Positions 11,859-22,486 of a stretch of 64,000 nucleotides of DNA are shown here, one piece after another. Under the pieces are notes generated by a model. The model was not told where the DNA came from and made no database searches. It saw only the letters and a list, made by a program, of their open reading frames with translations. The first letter of the stretch is position 1; every line of letters begins with the position of its first letter. This DNA comes from Cordia subcordata (Eukaryota > Streptophyta > Magnoliopsida > Boraginales > Cordiaceae). Both the position numbers and the translations under genes were made by a program. Location of the stretch: positions 11,255,001-11,319,000 of the forward strand of contig JAPTOF010000020.1 of NCBI GenBank assembly GCA_028554755.1, written 5' to 3'.

Positions 11859-13069
11859 TCATGCAAGTATTTCAGCATGATTTGAGGAAGTGGCGGCAAT
11901 AGTTTGTTTCGTTGAGCGCCAGGAAATAGCTGTACCACCATATGTGAAGAGATATCTAGTTTGGGATCGTCCTTTATGCGGGTCAGATAAATACCCAGCA
12001 TCTGCATACCCTATTAATGCAGGATGTGTATGCTTTGAATACAATAAGCCCATATCAATTGTTCCAAGAAGATAACGAAGTACATGTTTAATACCGGCCC
12101 AATGTCTTCGCATTGGTGCAGCGCTAAATCTTGCTAATAGATTTACAGAAAATGCAATATCTGGACGTGTATTGTTAGCAAGATACGTCAGAGCACTAAT
12201 TGCACTAAGATACGGTATTTCAGGGCCAAGTATTTCTTCATTATCTTCTCAAGGACGAAAAGGGTCCTTTTTGAGATCAAGAGATCGAACAACCATTGGG
12301 GTACTCAATGGATGAGATTTATCCATATTAGATCTCTTCAAGACTTTTTCAGTATAAGTCTTTAGGTGGACTAAAATTCCACCTGACAAATGCTCAATCT
12401 GTAGGCCGAGACAAAATTTAGTTTTGCCTAGATCTTTCATCTCAAATTCTTTACATAAATATGCAACTGCTGCTTTAAGCTTTTCAATAGTCCCTATGAT
12501 GTTTAAATCATCAACATATACAGCAATAATAACAAACCTTTTTCCTGATCTCTTGATAAAAACACATGAGCTTATGGGACTATTAACATATCCTTCTTTT
12601 AGGAGGTATGTACTGAGACGATTGTACCACATTCGTCCAGATTGTTTCAATCCATATAAGGATCTTTACAATTTATGGAGTACATCTCCCGAGGTTTTGA
12701 TCTATATGCTTCAACCATATTTAGTCCTTTAGGGACTTTCATATAAATCTCACTATCAAGTGACCCATACAAATATGCTGTCACTATATCCATGAGGTGC
12801 TTATGAAGTCCTTCACAAATTGCTAGGCTGATTAAATATCTGAATGTGATTGCGTCCACCACAGGAGAATATGTCTCCTCATAATCAATTCCAGGCCTTT
12901 GTGAAAAACCTTGTGTTACAAGTCGTGCTTTATATCTTACAATTTCATTGTTTTCATTTCGTTTTCGCACGAATACCCACTTGTAGCCTACGGGCCTTAC
13001 ATTTTGAGGCGTTTGGATGATAGATCCAAAAAATTTACGCTTTGTAAGAGAATTTAATTTAGCCTCCAT
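11859..13069 (-). pseudogene. copia-2 reverse transcriptase and RNase H remnant
   Basis: The frame 13069-12647 gives the RT fingers: GYKWVFVRKRNENNEIVRYK, LVTQGFSQRPGIDYEETYSP, and DIVTAYLYGSLDSEIYMKVP. The frame 12650-12249 continues with RMWYNRLSTYLLKEGY and an intact palm motif AVYVDDLNIIG, then FEMKDLGKTKFCLGLQIEH. The frame 12113-11859 is the RNase H: GYADAGYLSDPHKGRSQT, TAISWRSTKQT, SSNHAEILA. The catalytic aspartates of RT survive, but frame breaks between the three parts prevent a working enzyme. Confidence 0.9.
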
Positions 13070-13503
13070 TGCGTCTTTCCATTTAGGCCAATTATTTCTA
13101 TGTCGACATTCTTGAACAGACTTTGGTTCACAATCCTCGCTTCTATTATCAATTCAGTAGCTACCGCATATGAAAATTTTTCATCAATAACAATTTCATT
13201 TCGGTTCCATTCTTTTCCTATAGAGATATAATTAATTGAGATATCTTCATTTTTAATATTGTCGCTATTTTCTTCACACTCAAGTACCTGATTCTTTACT
13301 GGTGTTGCCTTTCCAGCAATTTTTGCAACATCTACAGGATCATTAAGAACCTAAAAAATGCCAACTTGCTTACTCAGCTCCCTCCTTTTTCGAGGATTTT
13401 TATCTTTGGAGCCAACTGGTCTACCACGTTTTTGACGTACGATAGACTCATTTGCTAGAGTATTAGATTGCACTTCTGAAATATCAATCCTAGTGGGAAC
13501 ATT

Positions 13504-15036
13504 TCAAGCTGAAACGTGTGACTTAGTCACTCTCTTTGTATCAGTGAATACATCTGGCAATTGATGAGCAATCCTTTGTAGATGAATAATTTTCTGAACT
13601 TCTTGTTCAGATAGATTTGTGCGAGGATCAAAATGAGTCATAGATGATGCATTCCATGTAATTTCTCGCTTTTCCAGCTTTTGTTTTTCTCCCCCTAATG
13701 CTGGGAATACTGTTTCGTCAAACTGACAATCAGCAAAACGTGCTGTAAAAAGATCTCCAGTTAAGGATTCAAGATATTTAATGATTGATGGAGATTCAAG
13801 ACCAACATATATTCCCAGTTTTCTTTGTGGTCCCATTTTTGTGCATTGTGATGGAGCAATTAGAACATATACTGCACAACCAAATATTTTTAAATGGGAT
13901 ATATTTAGTTCTTGACCAAAAACTAATTGTAAAGGGGAATATTTATGATAAGAAGTTGGCCTTATTCAAACCAATGCTGCAGCATGCAATATGGCATGTC
14001 CCCAAGTAGAACTAGGCAACTTAATTCTCATAAGTAGTGGTCTAGCGATTAGCTGTAGACGTTTAATGAAAGATTCTGCTAAACTATTTTGAGTACGTGT
14101 ATGAGCCACAGGATGCTCAACTATAATCCCAGTTGATGTACAATAATCATTAAAAGATTGAGATGTAAATTCTCCTGCATTATCAAGACAAATTTTCTTA
14201 ATCGTATAATCTGAAAATTGTGCACGTAGACGAATTATTTGTGCAAGGAGTCTTGCAAATGCCATATTTCGAGTGGATAATAAGGAGACATGTGACCAAC
14301 GTGTGGAGGCATCTATTAATACCATAAAGTATCGAAATGGTCCACATGCTAGAAAAATAAGCCCACATATGTCCCCTTGAATTCGTTTTAGAAATGCAGG
14401 ATTTTCAGCATCAATTTTAGTTGGGGATGGCCTTATAATCAATTTCCCTTGGGCACAAGCAGCACATGAAAATTCATTTGATGAGAATACTTTTTGACTC
14501 TTTAATGAGTGCCCTTGTGAATTTTCAATAATTCGTCTCATCATTATTGCGCCTGGATGTCCAAGGCGATCATGCCAAAGAATAAAACTCTTTGGATCAA
14601 TTATCTTCTAGTTTATCACAGAATGTGATTCCATAGGATTTATATAAGTACAATATAGTCCAGAAGATAATGTTGACAATTTTTCTAATATGTGCTTTTT
14701 GCCAGATATAAGCGATGTGATATAAAGATATTCTTTATTGCCTTCCTTCATGGTTTCAATATGATAACCATTTTCTCTTATATCTTTAAAACTGAGTAGA
14801 TTTCTTTGTGATCTACTTGAGTATAAAGCATTGCTTATTATCATCTTTGTTCCTTCAGGAAACAAAACACAAGCTCTACTAGAGCCTTCAATTAATTTTG
14901 CAGAACCAGCTATTGTATTGACATTTGCATTAGCAAATTTCAGCAGGGAGAAATACTTCTTATTCTTGAGAATAGTATGTGTTGTAGCACTATCAGCCAA
15001 ACATATTTCTCCATCATTGACATGATGCAAATCCAT
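13504..15036 (-). pseudogene. copia-2 protease and integrase remnant
   Basis: The frame 15036-14608 has the protease region with CLADSATTHTILKNKKYF (DSAT at the active site). The frame 14544-13966 holds the second half of the HHCC zinc domain (CAACAQGK) and the integrase core: IQGDICG, LIDASTRWSHVSLLS, CLDNAGEFTS and NSLAESFIKRLQLIARPLL, so the D, D and E positions are all visible. The frame 13836-13504 continues as MGPQRKLGIYVGLESPSII. Between 13503 and 13070 the link to RT survives only in broken frames. Confidence 0.9.
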
Positions 15037-15188
15037 ATTTCTTCACAATAATAATAAAGGAAATAGAAAAATATTAGCAAAAATATGACATTCATTTATA
15101 AAAGATAGATATTACATTCAAGCTAAAATTAAGCATTAAAGTGACAGACAATTCGACATAATAGAAACATTCTACTTTTACATAAATA

Positions 15189-15844
15189 TTAATTCAAATT
15201 GATATTTTCATCACCAATCAATTGCTCGATATTTTCAATGGCATCTTCAAAGAAGTCAGAGTAATCAAGGTACGTGTAATTCATTTGAGTATTCTGTTCA
15301 ATAAGATTTGTCTCCACACCTTTTCCTTTTTCTTTCAACAAAGCTTGGTAAAGATCTACGAGATGTTTAGCAGTATGACAGGTTTGATGCCAATGCCCTT
15401 TTATGCCACATCTATAGCAAGTACTTTCAGTACATTGGAAAGATTTATATCGTGGATAATTTCCTTTGTCGTGGTTTTCTTGTCTTTTGAAATTTGGTCT
15501 ATTTGACTTGTCAAAATTATAATCATTACCATGTCTATAACCACGGCCACGACCACGACCATATCCATGACCATAATTATTTGATGATATAGCATTCACC
15601 TCAGGAGATGCAATTTCACTCATTTTAGGAAATGGTTCTGAGCCATTTGGTTGTGTTTGATGGTTTTTCATCAAGAGCTCATTATTTTGCTTAGCATTGT
15701 AAGAGCATATTAGATGGGTGAAAAGTAGAGAATGTTTTCTACTCTAGGATCCATGATATGTATTTCGACATCTAGGATCCATGATAAATAATTGTTTCCA
15801 GAAATATCAAGGGCCACAAACTCAAGCTCCGTGAGATTTGACAT
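15189..15844 (-). pseudogene. copia-2 gag remnant with internal deletion
   Basis: The start codon is at 15844-15842. The N-terminal part reads to YLSWILDVEIH, then breaks off. After a stop near 15710 the chain resumes at MMKNHQTQPNGSEPFP in the frame 15674-15189, which includes an RG-rich stretch and the zinc knuckle CYRCGIKGHWHQTC. The middle of the capsid domain, roughly 130 residues by comparison with the family, is missing. A short direct repeat around TCTAGGATCCATGATA (15751-15789) marks the junction. Confidence 0.85.
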
Positions 15845-16408
15845 TATAAATCTAGCATATTTCAAAAATAAATTAGTAAGTAAAATAATAATATATTTAT
15901 CTGACGTAACTTGTAAATCAATAAATATAAGCATGTAGGCATAGTTACAAATATGGCATATAAAACTTATAAGCATGACATAATATAATATAAGATGCCA
16001 ATAACATGTTGTATAATTATTACAGTTAATCGTTACATAACTATATTAGTGTTTATGTCCTTAGAGGTCATCATCATTTTTTTTATTTTTATTTTTAAAT
16101 TAATTTATCATAATCACATGTCCAAAAGTCAAGGTTATCACGTCCTCAAAATTCACGGTAATTAGGTCTTTCGAAAAATTAGGATATTTGTTATTATTTT
16201 AATGATAAAATATTGTAATAATCTATTCTAAAAGAAATAATATATTATAAATTTTATTTCTAGAATAAATGCAATGTAAAATAAATAGGATAATAAAAAG
16301 AAACTTTATACTATAAATATGAATGCCAAAAATAAAATAAGAACCGTTACCGAAATTTTTGCAAGATCGTGCACCTTTTAATAATTTGCAGGACTCCTCG
16401 TCAGCAGA

Positions 16409-16425
16409 GACTCATGCTGATAACG
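16409..16425 (-). promoter_or_regulatory. Primer binding site of copia-2
   Basis: Directly inside the 5' LTR, the minus strand reads CGTTATCAGCATGAGT. The TATCAG core matches the copia primer site for initiator tRNA-Met. This form is common in the Retrofit/Ivana group. Confidence 0.6.
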
Positions 16426-16818
16426 TGTTATAAAATAACTTAAATATAATATGATATAAAATAACTTGAATAATAAAAACTCCTTCTAATACAATATAAT
16501 ATCACTTCTTGTTTCTCTCTAATTCTCTCTACTACTACTTCATTCTCCACTTCTTCTTTTTTACGTATCTAAATACTCATACCAAGCCATGCTATTTATA
16601 CAAAAAATTTGGAGACAAATCAATAAATGATCATTAAATGCATAAAGACTAAAGTGTTGAATTTTCTACATTATTATGTGATGGCTTGCAAATTTTTCAA
16701 CAAATTTTCCTTCTCCAAGACGATAACTTTTATTTCTTCAAAATTTACATGCTATACTCCATTTAATGCTTTGAAAATAACCTTCAATATTAATTTTGAA
16801 TGTCCATTATATACAACA
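16426..16818 (-). repeat. 5' LTR of copia-2
   Basis: Starts TGTTATAAAATAACTTAA and ends ATATACAACA in plus orientation, followed by the AAAGG target duplication at 16819-16823. The short open frame at 16627-16857 is LTR sequence and has a counterpart at 11109. Confidence 0.93.
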
Positions 16819-16868
16819 AAAGGCAAATTTTTCCTTGTTATACAGTTCTGGCTCTAAGATTTCTCAAG

Positions 16869-17615
16869 AACCAAAAATTTTGAATTTTTTTTTTTTAAAT
16901 GGAGGCAAATAAACCATACTAGCTCAAAATCATTTTTAGAGAGGAAACTCCTCTCTAACCGTTCCCCAGCAAGACTTTTACTGCTTCGAGGGATTCTTCA
17001 AGACAGTCTATGCTCGAAGTTAGATAAAGTTGATAGTTGACCATCCAATAATCATATTTGTTCCAAGGATATTTTAATCCCACTAATCTACCAAACCATG
17101 CTCGTCCGTAGACTGTCTTGAACCAAAAATTTTGAATTTTTTTTTTTTAAATGGAGGCAAATAAACCATACTAGCTCAAAATCATTTTTAGAGAGGAAAC
17201 TCCTCTCCAACCGTTCCCCAGCAAGACTTTTACTGCTTCGGGGGATTCTTCAAGACAGTCTATGCTCGAAGTTAGATAAAGTTGATAGTTGACCATCCAA
17301 TCATCATATTTGTTCCAAGGATATTTTAATCCCACTAATCTACCAAACCATGCTCGCCCGTAGACTGTCTTGAACCAAAAATTTTGAATTTTTTTTTTTA
17401 AATGGAGGCAAATAAGCCATACTAGCTCAAAATCATTTTTAGAGAGGAAACTCCTCTCTAACCGTTCCCCAGCAAGACTTTTACTGCTTCGGGGGATTCT
17501 TCAAGACAGTCTATGCTCGAAGTTAGATAAAGTTGATAGTTGACCATCCAATCATCATATTTGTTCCAAGGATATTTTAATCCCACTAATCTACCAAACC
17601 ATGCTCGCCCGTAGA
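16869..17615. repeat. Three tandem copies of a 252-bp unit
   Basis: Units begin AACCAAAAATTTTGAA at 16869, 17121 and 17373; the last is cut about 9 bp short at 17615. The copies differ at only a handful of positions, including the length of a T run (12, 12, 11), so the amplification is recent or homogenised. Each unit contains TTCAAGACAGTCTA. The two unit junctions read TAGACTGTCTTGAA, its exact reverse complement. The array lies between copia-2 and the 3' end of TPS. No protein motif is visible in it. Confidence 0.95.
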
Positions 17616-18086
17616 AGCTTTTACCCAGTACCATATTTACCTTTCATTTTGAACTAGCAAAGTACCTCCAGGAAAGAAGCAGCGAATGCTGGCAGCAAAA
17701 CTACATTGATGATGGCACATTATCATTGAGGAGAAGCAATTCAGAAATTTCAATCTTCAAGAATAAAAGCAAGCAAAGAATTCTAACACCTGAGTAAAGC
17801 TACCTGCAATGAAAGACATACTCGCTTAAAGCAAAACGAAACAAGAAAACAAGAAAATTGCGAACGTATATGAATAGCTTACTAAATCAAAAAGCTTACT
17901 AAATCAAAACTAGAATAGAGTCTGCAAAGCAAACAGATGACAGGAAAAGGAAATCAAGTCCCTGACTTGCAGTTTCTCTTAATCTACCCATATACAACTG
18001 ATACGTGAGATGATAACGTAGGGAAGACTGTACGATTTACATTGCCTAAGTCCTCGAAATGCGCCTTTATTATTCCCTCTAAAGCC
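17616..18086 (-). other. TPS 3' UTR and downstream region
   Basis: Follows the TPS stop codon on the minus strand. An AATAAA-like signal (plus-strand TTTATT, about 18066) lies very near the stop, so a more distal, less canonical poly(A) site is likely. The base composition is more balanced than the surrounding spacer. The 3' end of the transcript cannot be fixed from sequence alone. Confidence 0.4.
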
Positions 18087-21000
18087 CTATAGAGATACCA
18101 TTTGCTCCGCGACGGAGGCCAAACCTTGCATGAGTCGTACGATTTCAACTGTATCATCGAGATAATACTTGGCCTTGCTGGGTTTTCGACCAACAGTACA
18201 TGCAAATACTTCAGCACTAGGAGCCATCGATGGGCCAGCTACAGAGCTGCTAATCACTTCAAACATGTCCTCATCAGATCGGTCATCTCCTATGCAGAGC
18301 ACAAAATCAGGTGATAATCCTCTCTCTTGCATAAAAGAAAGCAGGCGTTTGGCCACAAGTCCTTTGCTTACACCCTGTACAAATAAAAGATTCAGTTAAA
18401 CAAAGTCCGCTCCTTTAAGATTAACATCCATCAGGAGACCATGTGCAAGTATTATAAGATTTGTGATACACCAAAACCGCAGTAAACATTGCAGTGTAAG
18501 TTTTCCGTTTCCTAGTGATGACAGAATTACATGGATTAGACATGTCACTACAAGCATACAAATAATAATAATTAATAGTTTATCATGCATGATGGGCAAT
18601 CTTGATCGAGGTTGGGTAGTAAATAACAATCTTAGGGCAACTATTATATATACTGCACAGTGTAATTTTCTCTCCAGTTCCCAAGATAAGCCCGGACCAG
18701 AAGAAATAGTTACAATGGAGCTATCGTTTTACCTAAAACGGTTAGGAAATATAAACTTTTACATTTTCTTCACTTGTCTTGGCTACAGAAGTTGGGGTTG
18801 TCTGGACTTGGAGCAATTAACCCCTTCAAAAGACAATTGAAGGACACTGGCAAAACACTTCCCACACTAATGTGCTTCTAAGAAAATTTTCAAGGCTAGT
18901 TGTTCTCATAATTTCATGATTTAACAAAGGAATTGAGTTGATGACCATCATTTAATTTGACAAATGAAGCAAATTGAACTAACATATTGGTAACTTAAGC
19001 TGCAGCTCTACCAGGTTACTTGATATACTCCCAATTCCCCACAAGAAGAAGCAACTGAAGCTACAAAGCTAAATTTTGGTTATTGACAATGCCATTGCAT
19101 CTTTTAAGACATGGCACTTCAAATTCTTGAAGAGACCGATATCCAAAAGGAAAAGGCACATTGAAGGCATCCATGATATCAACACAGAGGGCTTGACAAA
19201 TGACACAGCATTGCCTCAATCAGCCGATCAACATGATGTAGCAATTATACTACGAGACTATTAACTAGACATACCTGTGGCTTAACTTCTACAATATTCT
19301 GCCCACTCTTGACAGTTACAGGTTCATTTGCAAGTACACTTTCAAGATGATCAAGAAGCTCCTTGGCTTGACAAGATCCAAAATCAGGATCTGCATCCTC
19401 ATAACACCAAACCATTGCAGTTTCTCTGTTCTCGATCACTGATCCATCAGTTGTCTCAGTGTACAAATTCATGACTGGCTCTGCAATCTGCTTCCAACTA
19501 CATTCAACCACAGGTACACATGTTTCCCATTCTTCATCTCGCTTCGTCCTGGAAATTACAATCACCATGTCAAATTAGACCAAGTATGCCATACAAAACT
19601 TTAAATTGACAGAATAAATTAGAAATTAACTACATACCTAAGGAAATAACCATGCTCAGCTGCAATTCCCAGTTTGTCACAAGATGAAAACCATTCAGCA
19701 AGCGTATCCCGAGTTCTGGCACTGACAATGAAAACCACATTGTTCTTATCTCGGCATAAACTACTTAAGATTTCAATTGTTTTGGAGCTTGGTTTCTTGT
19801 CTATTGAATTTTGCGGCACCAAAGTGCCATCATAATCCAACAGAATTGCCCTTGTTTTAGTCCTTTTATAAGCTGAAACTATGTGTTCCATGACCAGCTT
19901 TCTAAAATTTGGATCAAGTGCAACCACCCTGAAACTCAAGCCAAATCCAATCCCCCAACATCTGCGACGAACATGTTCCTTACAAGTTCTCTCCAAATCC
20001 TGCAGGAAACTTCGAGCCCAATATCCCACATCATGGGTGCTCACGTACCTGTAATGTTTCTCATGCCTTAGTTGCTTTTCAGGCTCAGCCATCACCAAAG
20101 CAGATTCCATTGCATCTGCCACAGCATCAATATTCCAAGGGTTTACTCGAATTGCTCCACTTAGAGATGGGGAACACCCAATGAACTCAGACACAACCAA
20201 CATGCTCTTCTTTGGTGTAGATGGATCCAATCCCAATACCTTATCCAATTTCTCATTTCCTTGCCGACTAATTATGTACTCATAAGGTATGAGATTCATT
20301 CCATCTCTAACTGCCGTTACCAAACAACACTCTGCAACAACATAATACGCAATTCTATCGGAAAACTTAAGGGGCTGATCTATCAAAATAACTGGTTGGT
20401 ACCCTGGTCTTCCAAAAGTTTCATTAATTCGCTTCACTGTTGAGTATGTCTCCTCCTGCACTTCTTTCACATCTTTCCCTTTGCTCCTGGCGGGATTGGC
20501 TATCTGCACCAGGACAACCTTTCCCCGCTTCTCAGGATGCTGGAGTAGCAACTGTTCCATTGCCAACAACTTCAAACTAATACCTTTGAATATATCCATA
20601 TCATCAACTCCAAGCAAAATTGTCCTATCCTTATCTCGATACTGCTTGATAAGTTCAGCTACCTTTGTCTCGGTTTCTGGGAGGTTCAGGATTGATTGGA
20701 GCTGTCCCATATGAATACCAACTGGAAGAATTTTGATACTTACGGTTCGCCCGTAATACTCAAGCCCTATATAACCCCTTTTGGACTCATAAGACAGACC
20801 TAGCATCCGACCACAGCAAGAGAGGAAGTGCCTGGCATAGTCAAAAGTATGAAATCCAATCAAATCAGAATTCAATAGAGCTCGCAGAAGCTCCTCTCTT
20901 ATGGGCAAAGTTTTGTATATTTCGGACGAAGGAAATGGACTGTGCAGGAAGAACCCGAGTTTCACTCTATTGAATCTCTTCCTCAAGAAAGTAGGAAGCA

Positions 21001-21646
21001 CCATTAGGTGGTAATCATTGACCCACACATAATCATCTTCTGGATTGATCACTTCCATGATCCTATCTGCAAAAATCTTATTAACAGAGACATACGCCTG
21101 CCACAGCGTGCGGTTAAATCTACCACCCAGATCCGGCGACAGAGGCAACATATAGTGAAACAAGGGCCATAACTGTTGTTTGCAAAATCCATGGTAGTAC
21201 TTGCTATACAATTCGGGTGGCAAGAACGTCGGGACACACTTAAAAGTTTCGAGCAGTATTTGTGACACCTCATCTTGATCATTGGGGTGAATATCTTCCT
21301 TCAGACACCCAACATAAATAAACTCAATATCATCATCACTCAAAGCATCCTTGAGCTGGAGCAGAAGTGAATTCTCATCCCAACTGAAAATCCACCCCTT
21401 GCTATTGTCCGCTTTCCGCTGCACCCTTATAGGCAGCTGGTTGGCTACAAGAATAATCCTATCCTTTTGAGCTGAAGATGATGATGGATCAGAGCACACA
21501 CTCTCTGATGCATCATCATCCAGATCAGACATTATACCAGGAACAGTCATAATCCGAGGAATCCTCCGGCTCATCCGGCCGAAAGATGGCGACGGAGCCT
21601 CCCCGGAGGCCAGCTCCAACAAGTTTGAATATGACCTTGAGACCAT
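18087..21646 (-). CDS. TPS: Class II trehalose-6-phosphate synthase/phosphatase-like protein (TPS5/TPS6 type)
   Basis: Three coding exons: 21646-19638, 19548-19275 and 18374-18087. Introns are 89 and 900 nt, both GT-AG (donors CTTAG|GTATG and CACAG|GTATG; acceptors TTCCAG|GACG and TACAG|GGTG). The joined frame gives 856 residues, the usual length for plant class II TPS. The start MVSRSYSNLLELASG matches the conserved N-terminus of the TPS5/6 group. Residues about 62-545 form the glycosyltransferase-20 (TPS-like) domain, with NQLP at 69-72 and WVNDYHLMVLP, where most relatives have HDYHL. Residues about 595-840 form the HAD phosphatase-like domain: DYDGT (motif I, D604 and D606), FIVSARTRDTL (motif II) and GDDRSDEDMF at 790-799 (motif III). 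Class II proteins are generally considered regulatory, lacking clear TPS activity in plants, and linked to sugar signalling through SnRK1 and 14-3-3 proteins. Which Arabidopsis member is the true orthologue cannot be settled here. Confidence 0.97.
18375..19274 (-). other. TPS intron 2
   Basis: A 900-nt GT-AG intron in phase 0, between VEVKPQ and GVSKGLVAKRLL. The flanking residues are contiguous in the family. No gene or transposon is recognised within it; short open frames there are chance. Confidence 0.9.
19549..19637 (-). other. TPS intron 1
   Basis: An 89-nt GT-AG intron that splits the arginine codon after EHGYFL in the phosphatase-like domain. Conservation of the flanking protein (HGYFLR then TKRDEEWETC) fixes both splice sites. 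Confidence 0.9.
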
Positions 21647-21656
21647 ATTAATATTT

Positions 21657-21700
<44 letters not shown>

Positions 21701-22450
21701 TCAGCAGCTGACTATATCAAACTTATCAATCAACCCAAAACCCTCTTTCTCTATTAAACAAAGAATACAAACAAACTGCTCTCTACAATTTACAAGCTGC
21801 CTTGCTCAACCAAAATTGTGAAATCACAACACTACTGTTGTCTGTTTTTCTCTCTTTCACACCACAAAAGAAATGAAAAAACATAGAGCTCAAAAGGGTG
21901 TGTGAATATAATTCAAAGATTTCATCTTTGACAGGTTTTTTTCTTTTCTGATTTTAACACCACACAACAAATGAATACACATAAAGCACAAAAGGGTGTA
22001 AGAATCTAGTTGAAAGATTCCATTTTGACAAGTAAATCAAGCTATTGGGTGGACAACTACAAAAGATGTTGCTAAGTTTCTTTTCAAACATATAAATATA
22101 GAGAGGAATAGAATAGATTCAGATCAAACCAAAAGCTAGCAAATAAACACTGTTTAGAGACTAACAAAAATGAGCACAAGACTCCAATAAGAGCCACATA
22201 AAAGTTTGGCAAAATGAAGGAAACTAAATATAGATGATAATATTAGGCAAGAATTCAAGAGGAGTTGGATGTAAGTTCTTTTACCAGTTTTGACACAGTG
22301 AAGACCCTTCAGACAGTGAAAGAAAGAAAGCCTTAAAGCTAGCAACAACGAAAATTTTAAAAAGCAAGACAGCTGCTGATTGTGCCCAATTGCTTATTCT
22401 TTTATGCTTATCTGCATTGTACTGTGGTGGTGGAGCTTGTTATGTACACC
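21647..22450 (-). promoter_or_regulatory. TPS 5' leader, probably containing an intron
   Basis: Upstream of the ATG (context AATATGG) lies a long GA-rich leader. Class II TPS genes often carry a 5' UTR intron. Candidate sites here are a donor CTG|GTAAAAG near 22284 and acceptors TTTAATAG (about 21757) or GATATAG (about 21714). The exact structure is inferred, not shown. Confidence 0.4.
21661..21696. repeat. (CT)18 microsatellite in the TPS leader
   Basis: An uninterrupted CT run on the plus strand, GA on the coding strand, starting 15 bp upstream of the TPS start codon. It would be transcribed in the 5' UTR. GA tracts in plant leaders can bind GAGA-binding (BBR/BPC) factors. Confidence 0.95.
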
Positions 22451-22471
22451 GCTCGGTGCCACAAGTGATTA

Positions 22472-22486
22472 AACAATATATAAAAT
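22472..22486 (-). promoter_or_regulatory. Candidate TATA box for TPS
   Basis: The minus strand reads TATTTTATATATTG about 830 bp upstream of the start codon. A start of transcription about 30 bp further on would give the leader above. The AT richness of the region makes this a weak call. Confidence 0.3.

Larger units (their letters stand above)
10911..16818 (-). mobile_element. copia-2, dead Retrofit/Ivana-like Ty1/copia element
   Basis: A full-length minus-strand element with LTRs of about 390 bp (10911-11300 and 16426-16818) that are very similar. The target duplication AAAGG is perfect (10906-10910 and 16819-16823). A polypurine tract (minus-strand GGGGGAG) lies beside the 3' LTR at 11302-11309. 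The gag begins MSNLTELEFVALDISGNNYL, typical of the Retrofit/Ivana group in plants. Domains run gag, protease, integrase, RT, RNase H toward low coordinates, with stops, frameshifts and a gag deletion. It ends about 1.3 kb from the TPS stop codon. Confidence 0.93.

Noticed and set aside
18396..19264. Open frames on both strands in TPS intron 2
   Set aside because: They fall wholly within an intron whose edges are fixed by protein conservation, and they show no motif.
22154..22348. Possible upstream ORF in the TPS leader
   Set aside because: The frame begins with TTG rather than ATG and may lie in a 5' UTR intron; there is no evidence of translation.
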